Source of the DNA: Selaginella tamariscina
Taxonomy: Eukaryota; Streptophyta; Lycopodiopsida; Selaginellales; Selaginellaceae
NCBI GenBank assembly: GCA_003024785.1
Contig: PUQB01000369.1
Location: forward strand, 62,001 to 126,000
Direction of reading: 5' to 3'
DNA: 64,000 nucleotides
The position numbers were made by a program, and so were the translations under genes. The notes beneath the pieces are model-generated. The model worked only from the letters and a program-made list of their open reading frames with translations. It was not told where the DNA came from and ran no database searches. Positions 21,568 to 36,468 of this stretch are shown here, in pieces. Each line of letters begins with the position of its first letter. Within the stretch, counting starts at the first letter, position 1.

Positions 21568-23631
21568 AAATGAATTATGTTATTCATTATTGTTATTTTA
21601 AAATAAATAATATGAACTTTAGTTGTAAAAAATTATATAATTCACATTTTATTAAAAAAAGAGATTCACCTTCAATTATAATTATATTAAAATAAAATTG
21701 AGATAAACAGTCTTTATATTACATTAACATTTCTTTTAAATCTTTTAAATAATGTGTACCCTTTTAAAATAGAATTAATATTTTAATATAAAGTCTTATA
21801 AATGTGTATTTTGTGTTATGCATTATATATTAAACTTTAACTTTTAAAGAAAACTTGAATAATTATAAATCATTTATTATACTAATAAGTACATTGAATT
21901 TCTTTATAATTATCATGTCATTATTTTCTTTCCTTTGTATCTTGTCACTAGTTACTGTTATGATATATTTTAGTTAATATTAATTTAACTATATTTGAAA
22001 AGAGCTCATTTTTCATTTAACACAATTAGTTGAAGTTATATATATAATGTAATAATTATTATATATGTAAATTTTTAAATACTTAGGGCAACAAAAATAT
22101 ATGACTAATAAAATTATTTTGAAGCTCTTGACATATTATATTTTTAAAATTTTAAATTTTTTTACAAATTATGAACATGAACTTAATAACATAAATATTT
22201 TAAGAGTCACTATGAGATTTTTATAACATTTGAAAATGCAAAAGGTATTTTCATAATTTATAAAATAAGCTTTATGTATAATATACATTTAACTAAAATA
22301 TACAAACTTAAATTTGAACTTTTACATAGAATGTATATTATTTCTTTAAAAGTTTTATATTTTTTATAATAAAATATGTTAATACATATTATGTTAAAAT
22401 ATTAAAATCAAATAATTAATTAAAAAATTATAATAAATGTAATACAAAGGCTATTATAAATTTTAATATTCTTTAAGGCTAAACTACTTATTAAAAAAGT
22501 CAATTTTAATAAGTGTTATGTCAACATACTTTCACTTATATATATATATATACATTTATTTTAAATAACAAATTTAAATTCAATTTAAACTAAATATAAA
22601 AATATTATGCAAAAGATTTTTACAATAGAGAATTTATAATAAAAATGTAAATAATTATATAATATGTGTTAACTAAAATTATTTTTTTCAAAGAAAATGA
22701 GTATAAATATTACAACTTAAAACATTTGACTTCCTAATTAAACTAATAAAATGCTTAACTAATTTATGTTTATCCATAATTGTTAGTGAAATATAAAAAG
22801 CTACATTAATATTTTAAAGCATTTAATTTAAGTCCATTGAGCTTGTTTTATTTATTTAATATAATTTTAAACCATTCTTAAATTATTAATAAGTAATTAT
22901 TCTACCATGTTAGGACTTAAGAACTTATTAAGTTATTAATTAATGATTTTAAAACACATTAAAATATTTTTCATATTCCATTTAATATTCAAACTTCATT
23001 AATTTTATTATATTGGTCTTTGTTATTCAAACATTATCAAGTAATTTGTCATTTAATTATTTTCAATTTATTATGAAATCATTATAAATAACCATTATAT
23101 TAATAAATTTTAATATTTTTGATTTATTTGGCACATAGCCTAATCAATCTTTGATTTTTACTATATGGGTATTTATTTTAAATTAGAAATTAGATATATA
23201 TCATATTAGAAATATTTTATTAACTTACAAGATATATTAATACTTTAAAAACTCATTAATAAAACATCCTAGAACTTGTACCATTAAAATAAAACTTTTT
23301 TCATAGGTATTATATCTAAATATATAATAACTTATATAAATAAATACCATTTTAAATGTAAAACAATTATAAATTTCAAGTATATAAACAAATGTTGTAA
23401 TATGTTTAATTTTAGCTAAATGGCTTAAATTTTATTTTAATTTAAAATATAATAATTTAATATTCTATGTTTAAAGTGAAGGGAATTAAATATGAATAAA
23501 GCCTCCAATGAATATAGATTAATGTTTTATTAGATTTAAAAAAATATTCGTATATTCTTATAGAATATGTGTATTTTGCAATTGCATTAGTTGTGATTTT
23601 TAAAAAATATTATTAATATAAAACCTAACCT

Positions 23632-23684
<53 letters not shown>

Positions 23685-24229
23685 TAAGGATGAATTAAAT
23701 AAATAAATTAAACAAACATTAATAAATAAGAGTAGAATAGGCCAATTCGTAAACATATTTATCGAATGGATCACAATAAATCACTAGTAATAAAGTCATT
23801 ATAGCATTAATGATAATTTCACATTTTCAAATATAACTTTATAAATTATAATAATTTTGAATTTGAATAGTGAAATTTATATTTGAAAATGAAAAATTCC
23901 ACTGTACATTTTCAAATATTAATTTTAAAGTCAGTAATATATTTTAATATTCAATTTATAATATAATATAATATTCAAATTAAAATATACTTAAAAATGT
24001 ATACAATATGTTTATGCATGTATATAATATTGGTATATTATTAAATATAATATAAATTTAAATATAGAAATAAAATCTATATATATTATATTATAATAGT
24101 AAAATCCAATCTTTTTAAGTTTGAAATTGCAAATAAAATATGATACACACAGTTCGAATATACTAATAATTTACTTATGTGTGATAAATAGGAAGTATAC
24201 AAGAGATGATACACATTAATATATTATAC

Positions 24230-24391
24230 TGTAAGATCCACGTGTACGGCTGCATGTGCACATACTATTATTAGCGTAGTGGATTTTGATAGCTGTCAAA
24301 TTGGATTCAATCTGGACCACTCGCTCTTGTATATAAGTTAGGGTTTCTGAAACTAATGGATATACACATTTCTGTATTCTGAGCTCTCACA
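24230..24391 (+). repeat. 5' LTR of E2
   Basis: TG...CA, with CCACGTGTACGG near the start and a TATA-like TGTATATAAG near 24330. It shares the first eight bases and the promoter layout with the E1 LTR. Confidence 0.82.
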
Positions 24392-26884
24392 TTGGTGGAG
24401 GTGAGGGGCACCTTTAATTGTCCCTACGGAGTGTTCGAATTTGTGTCTTTTTATCAATTTTCTTTATCTTCTTAGGTCTAGCTTTTCCATTGTCTAGATC
24501 TATTCCTTTCTTGTGGATTTTGTCTTTTCTTCGTCCATGAATCCACAACAGGCAAATCCCTTGTCTGTGGAGCAGTTACTCATGCAGTTGTTGGATGCCA
24601 CGCGTGTGCAACTGAACAATCATTCTCAGTTGATGGCAGCATTCACAGTCCAGGGTAGTCCTCCTACTCATGTTGCAAACCCCCGTGTCCGACCGGATTT
24701 CTTTCGCGGAAATCCTGGAGATGATGTGTACCATTGGTTTGATCACTTCATTGTGGTTGCCACATATCATTCGTGGGACGGTGCTTAGTGTTTGCGCGAG
24801 TTTCCTACTTGTCTTCAAGGGACGGCGTTGCAGTGGTACAATGGTCTGGACGTTGCAACTCGTAGAGATTGGAATATTCTTCTAGAGATTGGAATATTCT
24901 TCTAGAGATTTTCAAACGTGCATTTGGGCATGCGGACGACTGTGATGATGCTTTTCAGCAGTTGCATCATATTCGTCAGGAGCCATCTGAGTCATGACGA
25001 AGTGCTGGCCACAACATACCTAACTTGATGCGTCCGACATGTTAGGTTCTGCACGCAGTAAAAGGCTTCGAAAGCAAACACCAAACTGCATCACCGTGGG
25101 GCTTGTGCATGCATTAGCTCCAGTGACTCTTGACGATGCTTTGAGGCTGGCACAACAATATGAGTCGTCACCTCTCCCACTTGCACCTTCACGTGCTTTT
25201 GTTCCACTCCATGTTGGGGATGGACCTGCTCTGATGGAGGTTGAGGCTGTTGCCGCTCGTGTACCAGCACAAGGTGGGGCCCGTGGACGTTGCAGTTCGT
25301 TGTTGGGCATGTGATGAGGTTGGACACACGTATCGGCGCTGTCAACGGTTTCCTGATTGGCGTCCCCCATTTCCAGGATGGAGGCCATGGCGTCAACAAC
25401 ATCCGGTTGGTGCTGCTGCAATGGAAGGTTTGTGATGCGGTGGATCTTCCGGAAAACGACGAATCGCACGAGTAAAGGAGGGTCCTCGTGCGAATAAATT
25501 AGTGACCCCTTCATCTTTCTTTCGGGAGTATCATCAAGGGGTTCACTCGGCACCAAATCATCCGGTTTTCACTTTTCAAGCTCGTTTTAATCGCACGCCT
25601 CGTCCCGTTTTTCTTTCAGTGTTGGTGGTTACAGGTTCGAGTTTGTCCTCTGTTTCTCAATCTGTTGCTACACGTTGCAGCTTTCATTTGCGTCGTGCGG
25701 TAGAACCAGTCTTCATTCTGTACGGCAACGGACATATTCATGCTTGTTCGCGGGATGAAGTGGACATTGTTGTTCGTGTGAATGATTGTGAGCTTGAGCT
25801 TTAGTCTTTGCGGGTGGTGCCGAGTCAAGCTTTTCACCTTATTCTTGGTATGGATTGGTTAACTCGCAATCATGCCAAGTGTGACTTTGAAAAGTCTCCC
25901 CCTTGTTTGACTCTCCCTCGTCTTTCTTTCATTCCTCTTACTTCTATTCCACTTCGTCCATCTGCTTCCACCTCTACTTCCATCACTTTGTCTCACCCTT
26001 ATTTCCAACCATTTTCCCTTCATGCTCTTCCTTTCCTTCTTTAGATCCATCAGATAATCGTCGTGCTGTAGTTGTTGATCAACTCAAGAAGGAGTATGCT
26101 GATCTTTTCAATTTCGACTTGTCATCTGGGGCCAAGATTGCGACACGCCACCCTATTCCAACTGGAGAAGCTAAGCCAATCAAGGTACCTGTTCGGCGTC
26201 GATCACCAAAGGAGCTCAAGATCTTACGAGCGAATGTTAAAGAGATGTTGGAGAAGGGTGTTATCCGGAAGTCTCGAAGTCCTTGGGCGTGTGAGCCTCA
26301 CCTTGTGACGAAGCCTGATGGGAGTGTTCGATTCTGCATTGACTATCGCCCGTTAAATGAGGTAACCGTCTCAGATGTGTACCCACTTCCTCATACTGCA
26401 GACCTTTTGGATCAACTGGGGCGGAGCCGTTGGTTCACCAAGTTAGATCTCGCATCTGAATATTGGCAAGTTCCGATGGCTGACATGGACATTCCCAAGA
26501 CTGCTTTTCGGACACCATTTGGCCTGTACGAGTTCCTGGTGATGCCTTTCGGTTGAGCAATGCTCCAGCAACTTTCCAGCGTATGATGGATGAGGTTCTT
26601 TGCGACATGCCGGAGGTGACTGCCGATTTCATCGATGATGTTTTGATCCATTCGGATGAAACGTGGGAGGAGCATGTCGGTGATGTACGTAAGGTTTTGG
26701 ATCGCTTGCGGGAAGTTGGTTTGAAGTTGAAGCCATCTAAGTGTGTGTTTGGATCAAAGGACACCACTTATCTGGGTTATCGCATTTCACGTGAAGGTTT
26801 GCAAGTCGATCCTGACAAACTAGTTGCAGTTTTGAAGTTCCCTACTCCAAAGTGTGTGAATGATGTGCAATGCTTTCTTGGCAA
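24230..26884 (+). mobile_element. Truncated Ty3/gypsy element E2, related to E1
   Basis: A 162-bp 5' LTR (24230-24391) starts TGTAAGATC and ends CTCTCACA. The same TTGGTGGAG primer-site start as in E1 follows, then gag (ATG 24537; NPRVRPDFFRGNPGDDVYHW), protease and RT. Coding similarity to E1 is clear, but the LTR is mostly different. It breaks off after YLGYRISREGLQVDP and KCVNDVQCFLGN at the RT/RNase H boundary; integrase and the 3' LTR are absent. The protease has VVTGSS where D-T-G-S is expected (~25623), so it looks inactive. Frames are broken at several points. A 21-bp tandem duplication (AGAGATTGGAATATTCTTCT, ~24864-24908) lies in gag. Confidence 0.88.
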
Positions 26885-26898
26885 TGAATGATGTGCAA

Positions 26899-29732
26899 AG
26901 CTTAAATCTTTAATTATATTGATGCTCTTACTTTTGCTTCTATTTTTTTTTATCTTTTATTTTTAAAATATTTTAAATAAAATTAACCAATTGCATATAG
27001 ATTATCATGTTAATTTTAAAAAACAAATCAGTTGCTGCTTTTATATAAAAATGTTTTAAAATTACAATTTTATGTTATAAAACTACATAAAAATTTAATA
27101 TTTAATTATGTCCGGGTTTTTAAAATGCCAAACCATGAAATATTTAATGTTATTGAACAAGTTATTAATTAGTTCAGTTATGAAAGAGACTCATAAGTTT
27201 CAATATATCTTTTTATAAGTTAAAATAAAATTTAAAACAATTGAGATTTAAAATTTAACTATATATAAATAAGAATTGTAATCATATATAAATAATTGAT
27301 TATACTTGTAATTAATGTATTAGTTTAATTAGTTTTATTATGACCAATATGAAGAATAAATTAATTATTAAGTAATTTTACAAGGGCATTACACTAAATG
27401 AGTTATTAAATACAAAATATTGAATTCTAGTTATTTCTTTTATAAATTATTAAAAAAAGAGTCAAAATAATAATTTTTAAATATTATTTTAATAATAAAT
27501 GGAGTGTTTATTATGATTACATATTATTACGATACTTAATGTGGACATGGACAAACATGTAAATAAAATGGAAAGTTTTAAACATTTTTTTAATAATCAT
27601 ACATATATCATGTATATACATATGTAATGCTTATTAAATGAATTATGTTATTCATTATTGTTATTTTAAAATAAATAAACATGAACTTTGATTGTAAAAA
27701 ATTATAAAATTCATATTTTATTAAAAAAAGAGATTCACCTTCAATTATAATTATATTAAAATAAAATTGAAACAAACGGTCTTATTATATTACATTAACA
27801 TTTCTTTTAAATCTTTAAATAATGTGTACCCTTTTAAAATAGAACTAATATTTTACAATCTTTATAAATGTGTATTTTGTGTTATGCATTTATATATTAA
27901 ACTTTAATTTTTAAAGAAAACTTAAATAATTATAAGTCTTTTACTATACTAATAAGTACATTGAATTTCTTTATCATATAAGTATTTAAAAATTTACATA
28001 ATATAATAATTATACATTATATATATAACTTCAACTAATTGTGTTAAATGAAAAATGAGCTCTTTTCAAATATAGTTAAACTAATATTAACTAAAATATA
28101 TCATAATATTACATAAGTATAAATGACATACTTGGTTTTAAAAATTATATATATGACTAATAAAATTATTTTGAAGCTTTTGACATATTATATTTTTAAA
28201 ATTTTTTAATTTTTTCATAAATTATGAACATGAACTTAATAACATAAATATTTTAAAAGTCACTATGAGATTTTTATAACATTTGTAAATGCAAAAGGTA
28301 TTTCATAATTTATATAAATAAGCTTTATATATAATATACATTTAACTAAAAATATACAAACTTAAATTTGAACTTTTACATAGAATATATATTATCTCTT
28401 ATACAACAAATAAAAGTTTCATATTTTTTATAAATAAAATATGTTAATATATATTATGTTAAAATATTTAAAATCAAAATAATTTTTTAAAAATTATAAT
28501 AAATGTAATACAAAGGCAATCGTAAGCTTTAATATTCTAGGCTAAACCATTTATTAAAAAAGTCAATTCTAATAAGTGTTATGTCAACATACTTTGACTT
28601 ATATAATATATATATATATATGCACTTATTTATTTTAAATAACAAATTTAAATTTAATTTAAACTAAATATAAGAATATTGTGCAAAAGATTTTTACAAT
28701 AAGAGAATTTACAATAAAAATGTAAATAATTATATAATATGTGCTAACTAAAATTATTTTTTTCAAAAGTAAAATGAGTATAAATATTACAACTTAAAAC
28801 ATAAACTAATAAAAAGCTTAACTAATTTATGTTTATCCATAATTGTTAGTGAAATATAAAAAGCCAAATTAATATTTTTAAGCATTTTTAATTTAAGTCC
28901 ATTGAGCTTTGTTTTATTACATATGAATATCATTATTTAATATAATAATAAACAAATAAATTCAAACACAATATTTGTTGAAATAAATTATTAATAAGTA
29001 ATTATTGTACCATGTTAGGACTTAAATTAATGAATTTAAACACATTAAAATATTTTTCATATAATTTTTAATCGTTTTTCCATTTAATATTCAAACTTTA
29101 TTAATTTTATTATATTGGTCTTTGTTATTCAAACATTATTAAGTAATTTGTCATTTAATTATTTTTATGAAATCAGTATAAAATAATCATTGTATTAATA
29201 AATTCTAATAGTTTTGATTTATTTAGCACATAGCCTAACCAATCTTTGACTTTTACTATATAGGTATTTATTTTTAAATTAGAAATTAGATATATATCAT
29301 ATTAGAAATATTTTATTAACTTACAAGACATATTAATACTCTAAAACTCATTAATAAAACATATTAATACTCTAGAACTTGTACCATTAAAATAAAACTT
29401 TTTTCATAGGTATTATATCTAAATTATATAAATATAATACCATTTTAAATGTAAAACATGTATAAATTTCAAATATATAAACAAATGGTGTAATATGTTT
29501 AATTTTAGCTAAATGGCTTAAATTTTTTTTAATTTAAAATATAATAATTTAATATTCTATGTTTTAAAGTGAAGGGAATTAAATATGATATAAAGCCTCC
29601 AATGAATATAGATTAATGTTTATTAAATTTAAAAAATAAATATTCGTATGTTCTTACAGAGAATGTGTATTTTGCAATTGCATTAGTTGTGATTTTTAAA
29701 AATTATTATTAATATAAAACCTAACCTATAAT

Positions 29733-29763
<31 letters not shown>

Positions 29764-30243
29764 AATGGAATACTATATATATTAAGGATGAATTAAATAA
29801 ATAAATTAAATAAACATTAATAAATAAGAGTAGAATAGGCCAATTCGTAAACATATTTATTGAATGAATCACAATAAATCACTAGTAACAAAGTCATTAT
29901 AACATTAATGATAATTTCACGTTTCAAATGTAAGTTTATAAATTATAATAATTTTGAATTGAATAGTGAAATTTATATTTGAAGATGAAAAAATTCCACT
30001 GTAAAGTCAGTAATATATTTTAATATTCAATTTATAATATAATAATATAATATTATATTATTGAATATAATATAAAACTAAATTCTATATATATATTATA
30101 ATTATTAAATAGTATAATCCAATCTTTTTAAGTTTGAAATTGCAAATAAAATATGATACACACAGTTCGAATATACTAATATATTTACTTATGTGTGATA
30201 AATAGGAAGCATACAAGAGATGATACACATTAATATATTATAC
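26899..30243. repeat. Duplicated non-coding block, copy B (no insertion)
   Basis: Direct copy of 15941-16649 plus 21568-24229. It contains the unfilled E1 site (TTATTAAATGAATT near 27636-27649) and an inverted ~123-bp segment at 27979-28101 relative to copy A. It ends at ATTATAC, where copy A is joined to E2; here the sequence goes on TAATTAG. Confidence 0.9.
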
Positions 30244-31516
30244 TAATTAGATAAATCTAATAAATGGTAAGGAAATAATAATTATAAATTAGAATATACA
30301 AAAAGGATACCATATAAAGAGTATCCTATATTAAAAATAGATACATGTATTTGTATTTTAAATATGTTACAAATCAATAAACTTGTTTAAAGAAATAACG
30401 ATTGTATAAAATGAGAATATATATATATATCACAGTGATACATCAAGCTTTTATTATACATAAAAATATTTGAAAATATATAGTGAATATGTAATTTCTT
30501 TTTATTTATTTAATTAATTTATTCATATATATATGATTTATTTGCTTATTTATTTTATGTTTATATATTTTAATACAATGTATAGACAAGATACAACAAA
30601 ATATATTTTTTAAAACTTATATTACAGTATAAATGGAAAAAAAAGTGTTCTGAAGAAATTTTTTATTTCCTTTATAAACGTGTATGCATGTAAATTTATA
30701 AATATATATGTATTCACAAGTTTTTTAATATTTATAATTAGCTTATAAAATTGATATCTTAATTTATATGATTTGTAATTAATAATTCTTTTAATGTTTT
30801 TATAAATACATACAGTTATATGTCTTCCGATTGTGTGTGTGCGTGTGTCTATGTGTGTAGATTAATATTTTCCTATATAAATTCAAATGAAATTCAAGGA
30901 TATTCTCTTGTATTTAAATTTTAATTCAAATTTTAGTGTCTAAATTTTAAATTTTAAATTTTATTTGAATTTATACACTTGGATTATTAATTTTATAAAT
31001 TCAGCTTTGAAAAACTATTTAGTACAACTTGTGATAGCTCCTGCTTACCTTAAATTTAACTTAATATTCACACTTATACGCGTTATTGGTACAGTATAAA
31101 GGACATGTATACGCACGTACGTAAACGTACGAACGCGTTATCTACACTAGATTACGTATGACGTGGGAAAAGTTTATATACTTATGCGCTTTTAGGGTTC
31201 CTTAAATTAGGGCTCCAGCTAAGAGAGAGAGACAGCGCTGTTTGATCCGTCCTGCGAGGTGCAAATGTAGGAAGAAAATTTGGAATTAGATGGATGAATT
31301 AACCGATTAGCGAGCCTACATGAAGAGATTTGGGAATTTTTAGGTGCAATGGAAGGATTTGTCCCCCAATTCTTCGATTTCTGCTGCGGTTCGTGTAACT
31401 CTAGTCGATTTTTACATGGAGTGTTCGATCAGAGCATGGAGCGCTGTTTCAATTCTCCTTTGCGCTCTATACGACCCATTCAATTTGATTTGTTAGCTTC
31501 TTTGAGGTAGCTGAAG
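30244..31516. other. AT-rich upstream region of the kinase gene
   Basis: No coding signal to about 31200. A palindrome-rich ACGTACG patch (31113-31131) and the purine-rich leader GAGAGAGAGACAG (31222-31234) precede the kinase start codon, so transcription probably begins around 31150-31250. Confidence 0.5.
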
Positions 31517-34247
<2,731 letters not shown>

Positions 34248-34599
34248 CCCCAACACACCGATTATTCTTTGATATTTTAAAGCAACATAATCAATTTTCC
34301 TTACTACGAATATCTTAAACATGTGTGTTGGCGTGTGTGTGTGTGATCAGTGGACTCAGGTTCAAAATACTATTTATGCATATACCATTTATTCAGTAGA
34401 CAAGATACTTGCATAACATTCTTATAAAGACAATGAAAATGATTCATCAAATAATTTACTAATATGACATCAATATAATGTTGTTCTATTATATGAATAT
34501 TAATGACAATTAATCGACTTACGATACTTTAATTTTGTGTGTGAGAGAGAAAACTAATCATATAAATATTCTACTTACGTAACACACACACACACACCA

Positions 34600-34630
<31 letters not shown>

Positions 34631-34782
34631 AAAAGAGAGTATAAAAACAGGTGATTAATGATCATATAATATATACATAAATGTCGATGAATCGCGATTT
34701 CAATCAAAATCCGTAGCCTATCTATATCTCAAATGTTTATATAAATATAGCTATTAAAATTTAAAAAGAAAAACAAATTCTA
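34248..34782. other. Convergent 3' intergenic region, no gene seen
   Basis: Between the kinase stop (+) and the TCP stop (-). AT-rich with an (AC)n(ACGC)n run at 34582-34628. Confidence 0.7.
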
Positions 34783-35636
34783 CTAAACCTCTCCTTGCTT
34801 ACCCACTATCATCATGCACAGGCTGCTGTACTTCATAAACACAGGAAGAACTCCTATAAGCACCGCATAGAGGCTTCCCATAGAACCCCCACAAATCCCA
34901 TTCTGCGGCATCCCAAGCATGGATCCCAGATCAACCCTCTGTTCATTCTCCACACTCTGTGTGTGCACCAACCCACCGGAGAACGTAGAGGGGCACGAAG
35001 TAGACACAGGAAACCCCCAACTCCTGTACGTACTCGTTGTAGCAAGCATCCATAGATTACCAGGTCCCCATGCAACGTGACTCTCGTTCTCCTGCTTGCT
35101 CCATGGAAGGGGATTCTCCTCTTCCCTTGAATCCCATCTCCTAAGTAGTTCTTATCCAGAGGTTCCTGTTTCACCCCATCTTTCCCAGAGAATCCCAGAG
35201 AATTCTCCCTTGGTGGGGATGAGACCTTCTCAACGACTTTACGTATCGCCAGCGGAGCTGACACGGAGTACGCCAACGCAGGAATGGTACCTGTACCTGT
35301 TGCACGAACTATAGACGGCTCGGCTTGCTTGAGCAGCCATTCTATCGTCTCCCCCTCGGACTTGTTACCCAATTCACGCGTCAGCTGGAAAATACGAGCT
35401 GCACACGCTGCCGGCATACGTATTCTACGTCCTCTGCCTTCTACCTTGGTATGGCGGTCCTTTGTTGAGGTACGCTTGGGAGGCGGCCTCTTGGGCTTGA
35501 CGGATTCGGGCTTCTCATCGGATTTCTTTACCGGAATTCGCTTCTTGGTGCGTTTCCCCTTGGTGGGTATGGTCAATCTTGAGCCGGATGTGTCGTCCGA
35601 CTCCGAGCGTGCCGGTTGCTGGCTGCCGGATTCCAT
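34783..35636 (-). CDS. Class I TCP transcription factor, one apparent frameshift
   Basis: Plant-specific bHLH-type DNA-binding regulator. Intronless, about 284 residues. A basic Lys/Pro-rich N-terminus precedes the TCP domain (residues ~58-115): [56 protein letters not shown]. The basic region has the shorter class I (PCF) form, which binds GGNCCCAC-like sites by family knowledge. C-terminal text [15 protein letters not shown] lies in another frame. A missing G in a GGG run (CCC at 35133-35135 on +) reconnects it to YLGDG. The end, [11 protein letters not shown], resembles the short hydrophobic class I tail. ATG 35636 fits. Over 300 bp of upstream DNA may hold its promoter. Confidence 0.9.
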
Positions 35637-35928
35637 CGGCTCCGATTTCGTCCCGGACTGTGGGGAATGGGAGCGCCATTCATGGCCTTACCTGAAGAAG
35701 CCGCACAAAGAATGCCATTCCTCGCATCATTGAATGCCCTAATCCTTGTCAGTCAACGGTCAGCAGCTGCCACGTGGATAACGCATTTCTTCGTGCGTCC
35801 GTGTACGTGTGACGTGTACCCGCAAGTACACATATAGCTAACGAGCTTGTGCGTGGGTGTTAGTGTGTATGTATTAGACTTAATGATGTATATCCCCTTC
35901 ACTGTCTCTCTCGAATACACGTACAAAT

Positions 35929-35966
<38 letters not shown>

Positions 35967-36468
35967 ACACACATATATATATATATTATTGCCTTCTTTT
36001 AATGCATTTTTGATAACCTTTAAATAAAGAATAGTTACGTTAAAAGCCTAGCCATATCGTCGTGGTTATTTCGATTACTTTCTCAAATTGTTATATTGGG
36101 TCCAATCTAAAAATAACATTGATTATTAATCACTGCAGTATTTAATCTTTGAATGTCCCAATTATATTCGGCTTGAACTTTTACTCATGGTTAATTAACA
36201 TTTTCAAACTTTTGATATCCAATCGCACACGTCTCTACTTCTTAGCGGTTGATTTCAACGGTGACGATGCACTCTTTACTGCATGTTTTTGAAACATATA
36301 GATGTGGGGTACGGGATCTGATCGACAGTGGATTGGATCCTTCAGTCCGGGTAAGAAATGCACTAGTCCAGCATTAATCCTCTTGGGCTTGCATAAAATC
36401 TACGAATCCACCATGAAATCGCTTGCATATAAGCAATACATGTGGTAACAAGATTGTTTCATTACAGA
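35637..36468. other. Intergenic region between divergent TCP and FAD6 genes
   Basis: Contains a (CA)n run at ~35935-35965. CCACGTGG (~35769) and several CGTG-core motifs (35797-35830) lie upstream of the TCP gene. No coding signal. Probably carries both promoters. Confidence 0.5.

Larger units (their letters stand above)
15941..24229. repeat. Duplicated non-coding block, copy A (split by retrotransposon E1)
   Basis: Sequence 15941-16649 plus 21568-24229 (about 3.37 kb without the insertion) matches copy B at 26899-30243 in direct orientation with scattered substitutions and indels. Shared landmarks include TCTTACTTTTGCTT near the start, GTGGACATGGACAAACATG, the (AC)n(AT)n microsatellite at 23637-23685, and the final ACACATTAATATATTATAC. 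It is AT-rich and has no ORFs. Confidence 0.9.

Noticed and set aside
34583..34628. Regular ACGC units as a CRISPR-like array
   Set aside because: Simple tetranucleotide microsatellite with no spacers. No CRISPR array or prokaryotic system is visible in the window.
35284..35733. Plus-strand ORF of 149 codons
   Set aside because: Antisense to the TCP domain, which is unmistakable on the minus strand.
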